IMG/VR virus record: IMGVR_UViG_3300027710_000034
Coordinates: 1 to 54,412 of that record
Direction: 5' to 3' (one strand)
Length of the DNA stretch: 54,412 nt
Origin: a virus
This document shows positions 45,619 to 53,287 of this stretch, in pieces (positions within the stretch are counted from its first letter, which is position 1; every line of letters begins with the position of its first letter). A program made the position numbers and the translations under genes. A model generated the notes under the pieces. The model made no database searches and was not told where the DNA came from. It worked only from the letters and a program-made list of their open reading frames with translations.

Positions 45619-46737
45619 ATGATACTAGAAAAAACAGATGCAGAATACATTGGTCGTCGATTTATTGATTATATGTCAAACTATAATCGTATCGACGACC
45701 ACATGCGTATGAAAAAACTTGAGCGATTAAAAACTCTTCCTTCCACACTTCCAGGATATGAACCAGAGAATATGTTGTTCTCTGATTTTAGTATGCACCC
45801 AGAAGATATGGAATTTGAGATCTTTGAACCAACTGCCAGCGAGTTCTCGACTATGGTTGAGATTACTTCTTCTTTCTGCAACGAGAACTCATTCGGCAAA
45901 GAAATTAAATTTATTGTTCGCGAGAAGAACAGTGGTAAGTATGTTGGTTTCTGTCGAGTCGCAAGCCCATTCATCAATTCTAGACCGAGGAATGAATGGT
46001 TCGGGCAAGTCCCCGATCTAAAGTCATTCAACAAGCATGCAGTAATGGGATTCATTATTGTTCCAACACAACCGTTCGGTTTTAATTATCTCGGCGGTAA
46101 ACTGCTTGCACTTCTTTGCGCATCTCATGAATTTCGTGAAATGTTCAATAAGAAGTATGATATGGAAACTTGTCTCTTTGAAACGACATCATTATACGGA
46201 AATATCAAGCAAGCATCGCAGTATGATGGTCTTAAACCATTTTTACGGTACACTGGCGACACTGTTAGCAATTTTCTCCTCTCATTCTCCGATGATTTTT
46301 GGTTTGAGACCTTAAATTGGTTTGCAAGCAAAAATAATGGCGAACCTTTGTTCGGCAGAGAGGGAATTGCGTCGTATAAGATGAAAATGCAAAATAAAAT
46401 GATGTCAATTATCAAAAATTCGCTAAAATATCATAATTCTAGCGAACTTTTGGCGTTTACAGACGCAATTCAGGCGAACAAAGACGTTACGACGCAAAAA
46501 AGATTTTATATTTCAACTTATGGGTACGAAAATTCGAAAAATTACATCCTCGGAACCGATAAAACGCTGATCAAGAGCAAAGAAAACTTCGACAAGCACT
46601 ATTCAGATAATATTATTCGCTGGTGGAAGAAAAAAGCGTCTTCAAGATACGAAAATCTGAAGTCAGACGGAAGATTGCGTAACAATCTTGAAATTTGGAA
46701 CAATGACACCATTGATACAATTGATATCATCCGTTGA
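45619..46737 (+). CDS. GNAT/DUF4338-like protein next to the TET pathway
   Basis: A 372-residue protein. The segment IKFIVREKNSGKYVGFCRV, HAVMGFIIVPTQPFGFNYLG and CLFETTSLYGNIKQASQYDG resembles the GNAT-like core shared by DUF4338 proteins and Mom-type DNA-modifying acyltransferases. The C-terminal third is Lys-rich and helical. Beside TET and glycosyltransferase genes it may add a further group to the modified base; this is inference from context. Translated probably without a leader. The 3' third is richer in A/T and AAA codons than the 5' part. Confidence 0.6.
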   Translation: MILEKTDAEYIGRRFIDYMSNYNRIDDHMRMKKLERLKTLPSTLPGYEPENMLFSDFSMHPEDMEFEIFEPTASEFSTMVEITSSFCNENSFGKEIKFIVREKNSGKYVGFCRVASPFINSRPRNEWFGQVPDLKSFNKHAVMGFIIVPTQPFGFNYLGGKLLALLCASHEFREMFNKKYDMETCLFETTSLYGNIKQASQYDGLKPFLRYTGDTVSNFLLSFSDDFWFETLNWFASKNNGEPLFGREGIASYKMKMQNKMMSIIKNSLKYHNSSELLAFTDAIQANKDVTTQKRFYISTYGYENSKNYILGTDKTLIKSKENFDKHYSDNIIRWWKKKASSRYENLKSDGRLRNNLEIWNNDTIDTIDIIR

Positions 46738-46745
46738 TATAAATA
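46738..46745 (+). promoter_or_regulatory. T4-late-type promoter motif
   Basis: TATAAATA at 46738-46745, just after the previous stop and 25 bases before the next start; no -35 hexamer. Confidence 0.5.
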
Positions 46746-46770
46746 CTACATAACATATGTGAGTATAACA

Positions 46771-48036
46771 ATGGCAACAATAGAGCAACTCAATAATATT
46801 AAACAAATCATCGAGGGTGTAGATGGGTTCTCTATAAGAACCTCTACACCCTCAAAGATTGTAGTCGATTGCGACAAAGACAGACAAGAAGCAAAAACTC
46901 TTCTTGAGTCTACATTCAAAGACAACGACATTAAATTTAAAGAACAGATTGTTTCTGGTTCTTCTTTTCCTGCAACAGTGATTGATGGGCAAAGTCTCAA
47001 TATCATTTACAAGAACAAACGTGGTGGAGGGATGCAAGAAACAACACTAAATTCTTCGATCACCGAACTGTTTCCTTGTATTGCATTCTTGACAAAGATT
47101 GAAAATCAAGATTTAAGCACGATTGATAAGTTTTACGCTGCAATATTAAAAAATAACAGCACAGATCTAAGTTGTTACATTAGAAATGACAATATTGCTG
47201 GAAAAGAATTCGTAGATAAAGCAGAAACCTCTTCGAAGTTCAAACAGAAAACAACTGGCGCACTTGCTGTCCTAAAATTCATCCGAGAACAAGATAAAGG
47301 TAAACCAATAACTGATGTTTATTGGGGATATAGAAACAAACCAACTGGTGTTCTTCCAAACCACAAAGGTGACATATTTTTAAAGTTCAATGATAACTCT
47401 ATGGTTGGTGTCTCGATAAAATCAGGCGGTGCCAAAACACAAGAACCTAAATTGAACACATATGTAAATCCTATTATGGAGTGGTTTGGTAAAAAAGCAG
47501 AATTCGATAAAATGAAAGTAGAAGCATTTAATCTGTTCTATACTGATATTCCAGGAATGCCGAAAGATCCCAAGAAAGTTGGATCTAGAGAGTTCTACGA
47601 TTCACTGGGTAAATACGAACTTTCCAACAAACAAGATTATGATAAGAAGTATGATGCTGTGTTGGAGTATATGCGTTCTAAACTGGTAGAACTATTATCA
47701 GCGAATGATGCTAAAACAAAGAAATGGTTGACGGAAGTCGTTGCTGGTGAACAAGAGGGTGTTCCTCTGGTCGTGGTAAAGGCAATCGAAACAACAGGCG
47801 ACTTTGAGTTGCAGACAGATGAAGATGTTATTAAATCATGCGTAGTCAGATCTAAAAAGACGGGTGGATTGAAGATAGAGAAATCCACTACATCAAAACA
47901 GAATTTTGACATATCATTGACTTGCAATCTCAGAGTTACTAAACTTAATTTCAGTATAAGATCGAACAAGGTGGGTGTTCAACATAAGTTGGGGCAATTC
48001 CTAAATTTGGCAGTTAAATTTAACGGTGCCAAGTAA
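46771..48036 (+). CDS. Hypothetical protein, possible PD-(D/E)XK nuclease fold
   Basis: A 421-residue protein starting at ATG 46771 (a GTG at 46759 is in frame). The N-terminal 80 residues look like a small alpha-beta module; the middle has KGDIFLKFNDNSMVGVSIKSG, whose Asp and spaced Ser-x-Lys fit the core of PD-(D/E)XK nucleases. A C-terminal helical and beta part follows. Similar large hypotheticals occur in T4-like marine phages. Nuclease activity is a hypothesis. Confidence 0.75.
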   Translation: MATIEQLNNIKQIIEGVDGFSIRTSTPSKIVVDCDKDRQEAKTLLESTFKDNDIKFKEQIVSGSSFPATVIDGQSLNIIYKNKRGGGMQETTLNSSITELFPCIAFLTKIENQDLSTIDKFYAAILKNNSTDLSCYIRNDNIAGKEFVDKAETSSKFKQKTTGALAVLKFIREQDKGKPITDVYWGYRNKPTGVLPNHKGDIFLKFNDNSMVGVSIKSGGAKTQEPKLNTYVNPIMEWFGKKAEFDKMKVEAFNLFYTDIPGMPKDPKKVGSREFYDSLGKYELSNKQDYDKKYDAVLEYMRSKLVELLSANDAKTKKWLTEVVAGEQEGVPLVVVKAIETTGDFELQTDEDVIKSCVVRSKKTGGLKIEKSTTSKQNFDISLTCNLRVTKLNFSIRSNKVGVQHKLGQFLNLAVKFNGAK

Positions 48037-48041
48037 AATCT

Positions 48042-48049
48042 TATAAATA
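48042..48049 (+). promoter_or_regulatory. T4-late-type promoter of the curli region
   Basis: TATAAATA at 48042-48049, 7 bases before the ATG at 48057. It is the only promoter-like signal I see ahead of the curli module. Confidence 0.5.
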
Positions 48050-48056
48050 GTCGTAT

Positions 48057-48344
48057 ATGACATACGATGCAATATTTAAATTAATTGGAGACGTGGGTTT
48101 CCCAATCGCAGGCGCTTTACTTGCGGGTGTCTTTGTGTATTTTGTAATCAACTACATTCTGGAGAGCGTTGTTAAGGCGCTCAAGGGAATGCAGGGTATT
48201 ATTATGGGACTCGACAATCGAGTCAAGACAATGAACCATGATATTATTCGCGTTGATGCAGTTGTTAGTTCCGCTTTAGGTCTTAAACCAGATCTAGATA
48301 GAATAGCACGAGCAGACGGGAAAAACGATGCTCGGAAAGATTAA
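48057..48344 (+). CDS. Single-pass membrane protein, paralogue 1 (holin-like shape)
   Basis: A 95-residue protein with one membrane helix (about 14-34, FPIAGALLAGVFVYFVINYI) and a C-terminal coiled-coil stretch (MGLDNRVKTMNHDIIRVDAV). The next gene has the same plan, so these are paralogues. The layout recalls BhlA/UviB-type holin-like proteins, with no direct proof. Probably read from the late-type motif just upstream. Confidence 0.7.
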   Translation: MTYDAIFKLIGDVGFPIAGALLAGVFVYFVINYILESVVKALKGMQGIIMGLDNRVKTMNHDIIRVDAVVSSALGLKPDLDRIARADGKNDARKD

Positions 48345-48610
48345 TGGACCCATTAATTATAACAGAACTAGTTAAACAATATGGATTCCCGATCGTCGCC
48401 TCTGTCGGCATGGGTTACTTTGTTTGGTTCATTTATAAGTTCGTAACTGATAAATTAATGCCGTTGATTAGTGAAACCAATGTGATTTTGATTGCGTTGA
48501 TTGACCGTGTTCGCATGCTTGACAACGATTTAATTAGATTAAACCAGAAGGTGAGCGTAGTTTTACAAATAAAAGAGGATCATAGCAATGACAATCAACC
48601 TAAAGATTGA
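48344..48610 (+). CDS. Single-pass membrane protein, paralogue 2 (holin-like shape)
   Basis: An 88-residue protein with helix YGFPIVASVGMGYFVWFIYK (14-33) and coiled coil LIDRVRMLDNDLIRLNQKVS, matching the preceding protein segment by segment. The ATG overlaps the previous stop. It lies directly before the curli genes. Confidence 0.7.
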   Translation: MDPLIITELVKQYGFPIVASVGMGYFVWFIYKFVTDKLMPLISETNVILIALIDRVRMLDNDLIRLNQKVSVVLQIKEDHSNDNQPKD

Positions 48611-48725
48611 ATTACTAAAGGTCTTCACAATTGATTTTAATTTTTCTTCTGACAACAAAAACAAAAAGGAAGAGAAAAATGCTAAAACGAGCGATGATGC
48701 TCCTGACGCTACTAAGTCTAAGTAG
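48588..48725 (+). CDS. Small charged protein overlapping csgF
   Basis: A 45-residue protein, hydrophobic/amphipathic start (INLKIELLKVFTID) and a Lys/Asp-rich tail. It has a good ribosome-binding site (AAAGAGGA) but overlaps the csgF start by 47 bp in another frame. It might be real and couple translation to csgF. Confidence 0.45.
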   Translation: MTINLKIELLKVFTIDFNFSSDNKNKKEEKNAKTSDDAPDATKSK

Positions 48726-49128
48726 TCCAGCATACGCAGATCCTATAGTCCAACAGTTTAAATCACCTTCCTTTACAGGTTACGGGTGGTCTTCACACGT
48801 GCAGTCAATCGACGCACAAGAGCGTTCGCGAGAGCAGGCAATTAAAGATGCTGAGGCAGCAAAGGCAGCATTAGCAAGAGCAGAGGCATCTAATACGCCA
48901 CTCGCCAAATTCATGGCGCTGTTTACCTCTCAGGTATATGCCCAACTTGCTACACAACTTTCGAACAATTTGTTCGCAGAAGGTGGGAATGCCAGTGCTG
49001 GAACATTTAACCTCGACGGTAACTCTGTGAGTTATGTAAAGACTGGGACAGAAGTTAGACTAACAGTTGTCGATAAGAATGGCAATACTACAGTTGTTGT
49101 CGTTCCTATTGCTACATTCGCGTTTTAA
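48679..49128 (+). CDS. csgF: Curli assembly protein CsgF
   Basis: A 149-residue secreted protein. Signal peptide to about residue 21 (SSPAYA), then PIVQQFKSPSFTGYGW, matching the conserved CsgF N-terminus (QFxxPxFGG) that plugs into the CsgG pore, and a C-terminal beta domain (VRLTVVDKNGNTTVVVVP). Between them is an Ala-rich helix. In E. coli CsgF sits at the cell surface and couples CsgG to curlin nucleation. csgG follows 9 bp later. Start ATG 48679 after AAGGAAGAG. Confidence 0.87.
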   Translation: MLKRAMMLLTLLSLSSPAYADPIVQQFKSPSFTGYGWSSHVQSIDAQERSREQAIKDAEAAKAALARAEASNTPLAKFMALFTSQVYAQLATQLSNNLFAEGGNASAGTFNLDGNSVSYVKTGTEVRLTVVDKNGNTTVVVVPIATFAF

Positions 49129-49137
49129 GGCAGAGTT

Positions 49138-49962
49138 ATGAAAAAAATAATTCTCCTTCCAATTCTACTAGCAACTTCTGGTTGTGTTGGTGCGCTTCAT
49201 CCTACTGCCAACCAATCATATCTGTTCAGAGATGATGCAGAAGTCAAACGTTTTGCGAATCCAAAATTGTTCAAGAATCTTCCTGAATTAGATGGCCAAC
49301 CAATTCCTATCGCGCTGTATTCATTTACTGATAGAACTGGTCAACGTAAACCATCTTCAACTCTTGCAAGTTTCTCGACTGCAGTAACTCAAGGTGCAGA
49401 TGCTTATCTGATCAAAACACTGCAAGATACAGGAGACGGTAAGTGGTTTACACCAGTCGAGCGTGTTGGTATTGATTCGCTGATCAAAGAACGTCAACTT
49501 GTTCGTCAAATGCGCGAACAACTTTCTGGCGAGAGTGCTGAACCTCTTCCACCACTCAAGGTTGCTGGTATCATCTTAGAAGGTGGTATTATTGACTATA
49601 ACTCGAATATTAAAACAGGTGGTACTGGTGCTAGATTCCTTGGCATCGGTCCATATCAACAATACACCCAAGATCAGGTAACAATTAGTCTTCGTCTGGT
49701 TTCTGTCCAAACTGGCGAAGTTCTAAATTCAGTTACAGTGGAAAAGACAGTTCTCTCGACTTCCGAGGGGGTGACTGCGTTCACATTCTTCGACATGGCG
49801 ACTAGAGCATTTGAATTTGATGGACAACAAACAAGTAATGAAGCAGGTAGTTATGCGATCCGTTCTGCCATAGAAACGGCCGTTGTTGAGTTGATCAAGG
49901 ATGGTGAAAGAAAGAATCTATGGAGATTCAAACAAAAGGAAACGACAAATGAAACTAAGTAA
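49138..49962 (+). CDS. csgG: Curli secretion pore lipoprotein CsgG
   Basis: A 274-residue outer-membrane lipoprotein (lipobox TSGC, cysteine 16). ALYSFTDRTGQRK, FSTAVTQGADAYLIKTL, WFTPVERVGIDSLIKERQ, YNSNIKTGGTGARFLGIG and the C-terminal SAIETAVVELI align by eye with E. coli CsgG along its length. Nine copies form a secretion channel for curlin subunits. In the constriction loop the Phe of FSTAV is kept but the E. coli Tyr51 and Asn55 positions appear to be Ser and the loop one residue longer. It overlaps the curlin-like gene by 14 bp. Confidence 0.93.
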   Translation: MKKIILLPILLATSGCVGALHPTANQSYLFRDDAEVKRFANPKLFKNLPELDGQPIPIALYSFTDRTGQRKPSSTLASFSTAVTQGADAYLIKTLQDTGDGKWFTPVERVGIDSLIKERQLVRQMREQLSGESAEPLPPLKVAGIILEGGIIDYNSNIKTGGTGARFLGIGPYQQYTQDQVTISLRLVSVQTGEVLNSVTVEKTVLSTSEGVTAFTFFDMATRAFEFDGQQTSNEAGSYAIRSAIETAVVELIKDGERKNLWRFKQKETTNETK

Positions 49963-50722
49963 GTTTTTATTAGTTGGTGCTGCTCTTTGTTATGGAACAT
50001 CTGTGATTGCACAAACTGTACTGCCAACAGCACCAACTCCTCCAGCAATTGTAACAACTTCGCCAAATGAAACAGAGGCAAATACTGTTGCAACTACAAA
50101 TAAGGTATATATCGATCAAGAAGGGGGCAACGTAGATGTTAACATCGTTCAAACTGGCACTGCTAACGTTATCGGTTCTTCTATTGATCCTATTTACCTA
50201 CGTGGTGATAACCAAAGCGTTATCGCAATACAAACAGGCAATGGAAACCAACTTTATATGGGTGTCGTATCCGACACAGGAGCACAAGGAATCGCCGATG
50301 TAACAATTCGTCAAATTGGCGATTTAAACACTGCTACTATTCGTTGTGGGACAGAAGTAACTGACTCCTCATGTAATCAACTCGACATGAATGCCAAGTT
50401 CACTGGTAATAACAACTCGTTTGTTTTCCGTGGTTCGGGTGCTAATATCCGTAACTCTATGGATTTCAACGGTAACAATAACACAATCAACATGGATGCA
50501 CTATCACCAAATGCGTCACAAACTATTCTGGTGACAGGAAACTACAATGACTTTGATGTTACACAAACTGGTACTGGTGGAACATTCGGTCACTCGCTTT
50601 ATGTTAATCTAACAGGTTCATTAAACACTATAACAACACAACAGTATGGTGTTTCTGAGACTGTGATCAATATTAATAGTGTGGGATCAAATGGCACGTT
50701 TAATATCAAAACTGGTCACTAA
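49949..50722 (+). CDS. Curlin-repeat secreted protein 1
   Basis: A 257-residue protein with signal peptide (cleavage near SVIAQ) then repeated strand-turn units carrying the curlin ladder Qx4N: VNIVQTGTANVIG, IAIQTGNGNQLYM, VTIRQIGDLNTAT, further GNNNS/GNNNT and TQTGTGG units. Curlin subunits (CsgA/CsgB) use this pattern to form amyloid. It is longer than CsgA (about 150) and more irregular. It follows csgG directly and would be its cargo. Confidence 0.8.
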   Translation: MKLSKFLLVGAALCYGTSVIAQTVLPTAPTPPAIVTTSPNETEANTVATTNKVYIDQEGGNVDVNIVQTGTANVIGSSIDPIYLRGDNQSVIAIQTGNGNQLYMGVVSDTGAQGIADVTIRQIGDLNTATIRCGTEVTDSSCNQLDMNAKFTGNNNSFVFRGSGANIRNSMDFNGNNNTINMDALSPNASQTILVTGNYNDFDVTQTGTGGTFGHSLYVNLTGSLNTITTQQYGVSETVININSVGSNGTFNIKTGH

Positions 50723-51836
50723 TCTTCTACTGATATTTCTGTTATCGACTCCTGCCTTTGCGGATATTGGGTCGATAACAGATTTCAGAGGAGGTGGTGC
50801 CATTAAGCGTGGCGCCAAGACTACAGTTGCATCTAAGGGTGCAAGAGTTCAAAAGATGGACACTGTTTCAACAAACAGTCAAGGCAGATTTAGGATAACA
50901 TTTAATGACTCGACTACCGTCAATATTACAGAAAACTCTCGCCTTCTTGTGGATGACTTTGTGTATGATGGGGGAGGGAACACGAAGGGCAAACTTGGAC
51001 TTCGGGTCGCGCTTGGCACCGTCAGATACGCATCAGGTAAAGTCGCAAAAACAAATCCACGAGGCGTAAACATTCGCACACCGACTGCCACTATCGCAGT
51101 CCGTGGCACAGACTTCGTTATGTCGGTTGATGAAGCAGGTCGTTCTACGGTCGTGCTGGTTCCCGAATGTTATAACGAACTAGACATTACAAAACAAACT
51201 GCGGAATGTCCGAATGGAATGATAGATGTCATTACAGCATCTGGCGTAGTTACATTAACACAACCATTCCAAGCAACAGTTGTGGAAAACAACTTTGCGC
51301 CACCTGCTCCGCCAGTAGTTATCAATCCATTAGTTAAGACATTAGATAACAATGTTCAAATTGTTCCGTTGGAAACAGATGATGGTCAGAGTTTGCTCCA
51401 ACTTGCCAGAGATAGTCTAAAGAAATTTACGAATCCCGCAAAAGCAGCATCGGATGATAACAAAGACCCAGATGCAGGCACAAACGATAACGTGGAACAA
51501 GTTACAGTTGCTATGCTTCGCCAAGCAACACCGCAAGAACTTCTGGATGTTTATGCCGAGTTCAACGAAGGAACCAAACCAGCAGAAACAATCTATACTA
51601 ATGTATCGCCAACATTCAAGAAGAACGTTCAGGTTGGTTGGGTGTATACTCGATTATCGGACGACAAACAACAAGCAATTACTGTTTGGTTAGAAAAAGG
51701 AACAGAAGCGCAAGTCGTATCTGTTCAAAATGGATTAGTAGATGTTTACAACTTTATGGACGACAAGTGGACAACATCGGGAACTGGTAGACCACAGGGC
51801 AATATCACAGTGATGCAAGAAACAGGTGCAAGATGA
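50691..51836 (+). CDS. Secreted FecR-domain protein
   Basis: A 381-residue protein with signal peptide (STPAFA) and a FecR domain at about residues 27-165: VQKMDTVSTNSQGRFRITF, a TTVNITENSRL strand, and VNIRTPTATIAVRGTDFVM, the typical RTPxAxxxVRGT motif. The C-terminal half is acidic with Ala/Asp linkers and a beta-rich end. Unlike iron-sensing FecR it has no obvious membrane anchor beyond the signal. It overlaps the curlin-like gene by 32 bp, so it belongs to the same operon. Role perhaps binding or regulating the surface fibre. Confidence 0.85.
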   Translation: MARLISKLVTNLLLIFLLSTPAFADIGSITDFRGGGAIKRGAKTTVASKGARVQKMDTVSTNSQGRFRITFNDSTTVNITENSRLLVDDFVYDGGGNTKGKLGLRVALGTVRYASGKVAKTNPRGVNIRTPTATIAVRGTDFVMSVDEAGRSTVVLVPECYNELDITKQTAECPNGMIDVITASGVVTLTQPFQATVVENNFAPPAPPVVINPLVKTLDNNVQIVPLETDDGQSLLQLARDSLKKFTNPAKAASDDNKDPDAGTNDNVEQVTVAMLRQATPQELLDVYAEFNEGTKPAETIYTNVSPTFKKNVQVGWVYTRLSDDKQQAITVWLEKGTEAQVVSVQNGLVDVYNFMDDKWTTSGTGRPQGNITVMQETGAR

Positions 51837-53287
51837 AAAAACTAATCGCTCTATTCCTACTATTCTTTGCAATTCCAGCATTCGCACAAGTTACAAACTA
51901 TGGATTTGAGAATGGCGACTATGCTGGGTGGACAGCAAGTAATGGTAGCACAACACTAAGAACATCTTGGAGCGATTCAGGTAATGGCGTCCAAGTAACT
52001 ACTGGTGTGCAAAATTATTGTCCAGGTGGTGGTAAGTGTTGGACAATTACACCATACGGTTCATACATGGTTTCTCTGCAAGCAGGCGGTAGTTCTCCAC
52101 AATTTAATGCTGCAATGACAACACTTGGTCTGCAAAGTTCTACCATCACAACAATTAGAAATACCATTTACTCCAATGGTAACATGTATCCAACTAATGC
52201 TACTTCGATTAGTAGAACAGTCTTTCTTCAGGCAGGTGTTACATACACCTATGCTTGGCAATATCTTTCAACTGATTATGTTCCATACAATGATGGATCG
52301 ATGATCACTGTTACTGGTGGACCTGGAACTGCGACTATTAATGGTCAGACACAAGACTATGCTCTACTCGGATTTACGAACCAAGGTACTGGTAATTATT
52401 CGGTAGGATCTTATGGTGCTACTGGTTGGCAGGTCGCAGTGTTTACTGTTCCTACTGATGGTAACTATCTTCTAGGATTTGCTTCGTTCAATCTAGGTGA
52501 TACTGCATTGTCACCAATTCTATTCATCGACCAGATGCAAGGAACAACTTCACTGAATGGCACAACATTTACACCTGTTGCACCAAACGCTGGTTCTACT
52601 GCGCCACCGCCTCCTGCACCTGAACCACCTGCTCCAACATATCCTCTCGCTTCTATCAGCGCAAACCAATCATTGAAGATTAATCAAACAAATGCGATTA
52701 CACAAAACTCTATCTATATCAATGTAACGGGCTCTAGCAATTCTGTTTACATCGAACAGTTCTCTAAGCAGAACCAAATCCGTGGTGTGAATGGCGCACA
52801 AGCAATGACGATTAATGGCAACAGCAACAGCGTAACTATTAATCAGGGAACAGCGACAACACCAATTGGTAAGAACTTAGCAGAAGTTTCCGTTACTGGT
52901 AATAACAACATAGTCTCATTGACGCAACAACAAGGTAGCAAATACGCCGAGATTATCACTAATGGTCTCGGTAATCAAATCTCAGCGCAACAAAAAGATG
53001 CTGGAGGAAAATCGTTGTTTATCAATGCTTTAGGAAACTCTAATAATATCAGTACCTTACAACAGGGAACTGCTAACCATTTTCTAGATATCAGCGCACC
53101 ATTTGGTGGAGTTACTGCATCCGTCACTCAATTAGGTTCTTCGATGAAGCAATTTCAACTTTTACTAAATAGTCCTGGAATTGGTGTAACTGTCACGCAA
53201 AATAACTTGACCGCTGCCGACTCTGCGAAAATGGAAATAACATGCACGACTGGACCATGTAATGGATACTCTTATACAAAAAACTAA
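51833..53287 (+). CDS. Large secreted adhesin with C-terminal curlin repeats
   Basis: A 484-residue protein. Signal peptide (IPAFAQ), an N-terminal beta-sandwich-like domain beginning NYGFENGDYAGWT (as in carbohydrate-binding or PEP-CTERM-type surface proteins; about 20-250), a Pro-rich hinge (APPPPAPEPPAP), then curlin-like units from about 280 to 460: INQTNAITQNSIYI, VYIEQFSKQNQIRG, VTINQGTATTP, VSLTQQQGSKY, STLQQGTANHFL. It would join a receptor-binding head to an amyloid anchor that could co-polymerise with protein 1. ATG overlaps the FecR stop. Confidence 0.83.
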   Translation: MKKLIALFLLFFAIPAFAQVTNYGFENGDYAGWTASNGSTTLRTSWSDSGNGVQVTTGVQNYCPGGGKCWTITPYGSYMVSLQAGGSSPQFNAAMTTLGLQSSTITTIRNTIYSNGNMYPTNATSISRTVFLQAGVTYTYAWQYLSTDYVPYNDGSMITVTGGPGTATINGQTQDYALLGFTNQGTGNYSVGSYGATGWQVAVFTVPTDGNYLLGFASFNLGDTALSPILFIDQMQGTTSLNGTTFTPVAPNAGSTAPPPPAPEPPAPTYPLASISANQSLKINQTNAITQNSIYINVTGSSNSVYIEQFSKQNQIRGVNGAQAMTINGNSNSVTINQGTATTPIGKNLAEVSVTGNNNIVSLTQQQGSKYAEIITNGLGNQISAQQKDAGGKSLFINALGNSNNISTLQQGTANHFLDISAPFGGVTASVTQLGSSMKQFQLLLNSPGIGVTVTQNNLTAADSAKMEITCTTGPCNGYSYTKN

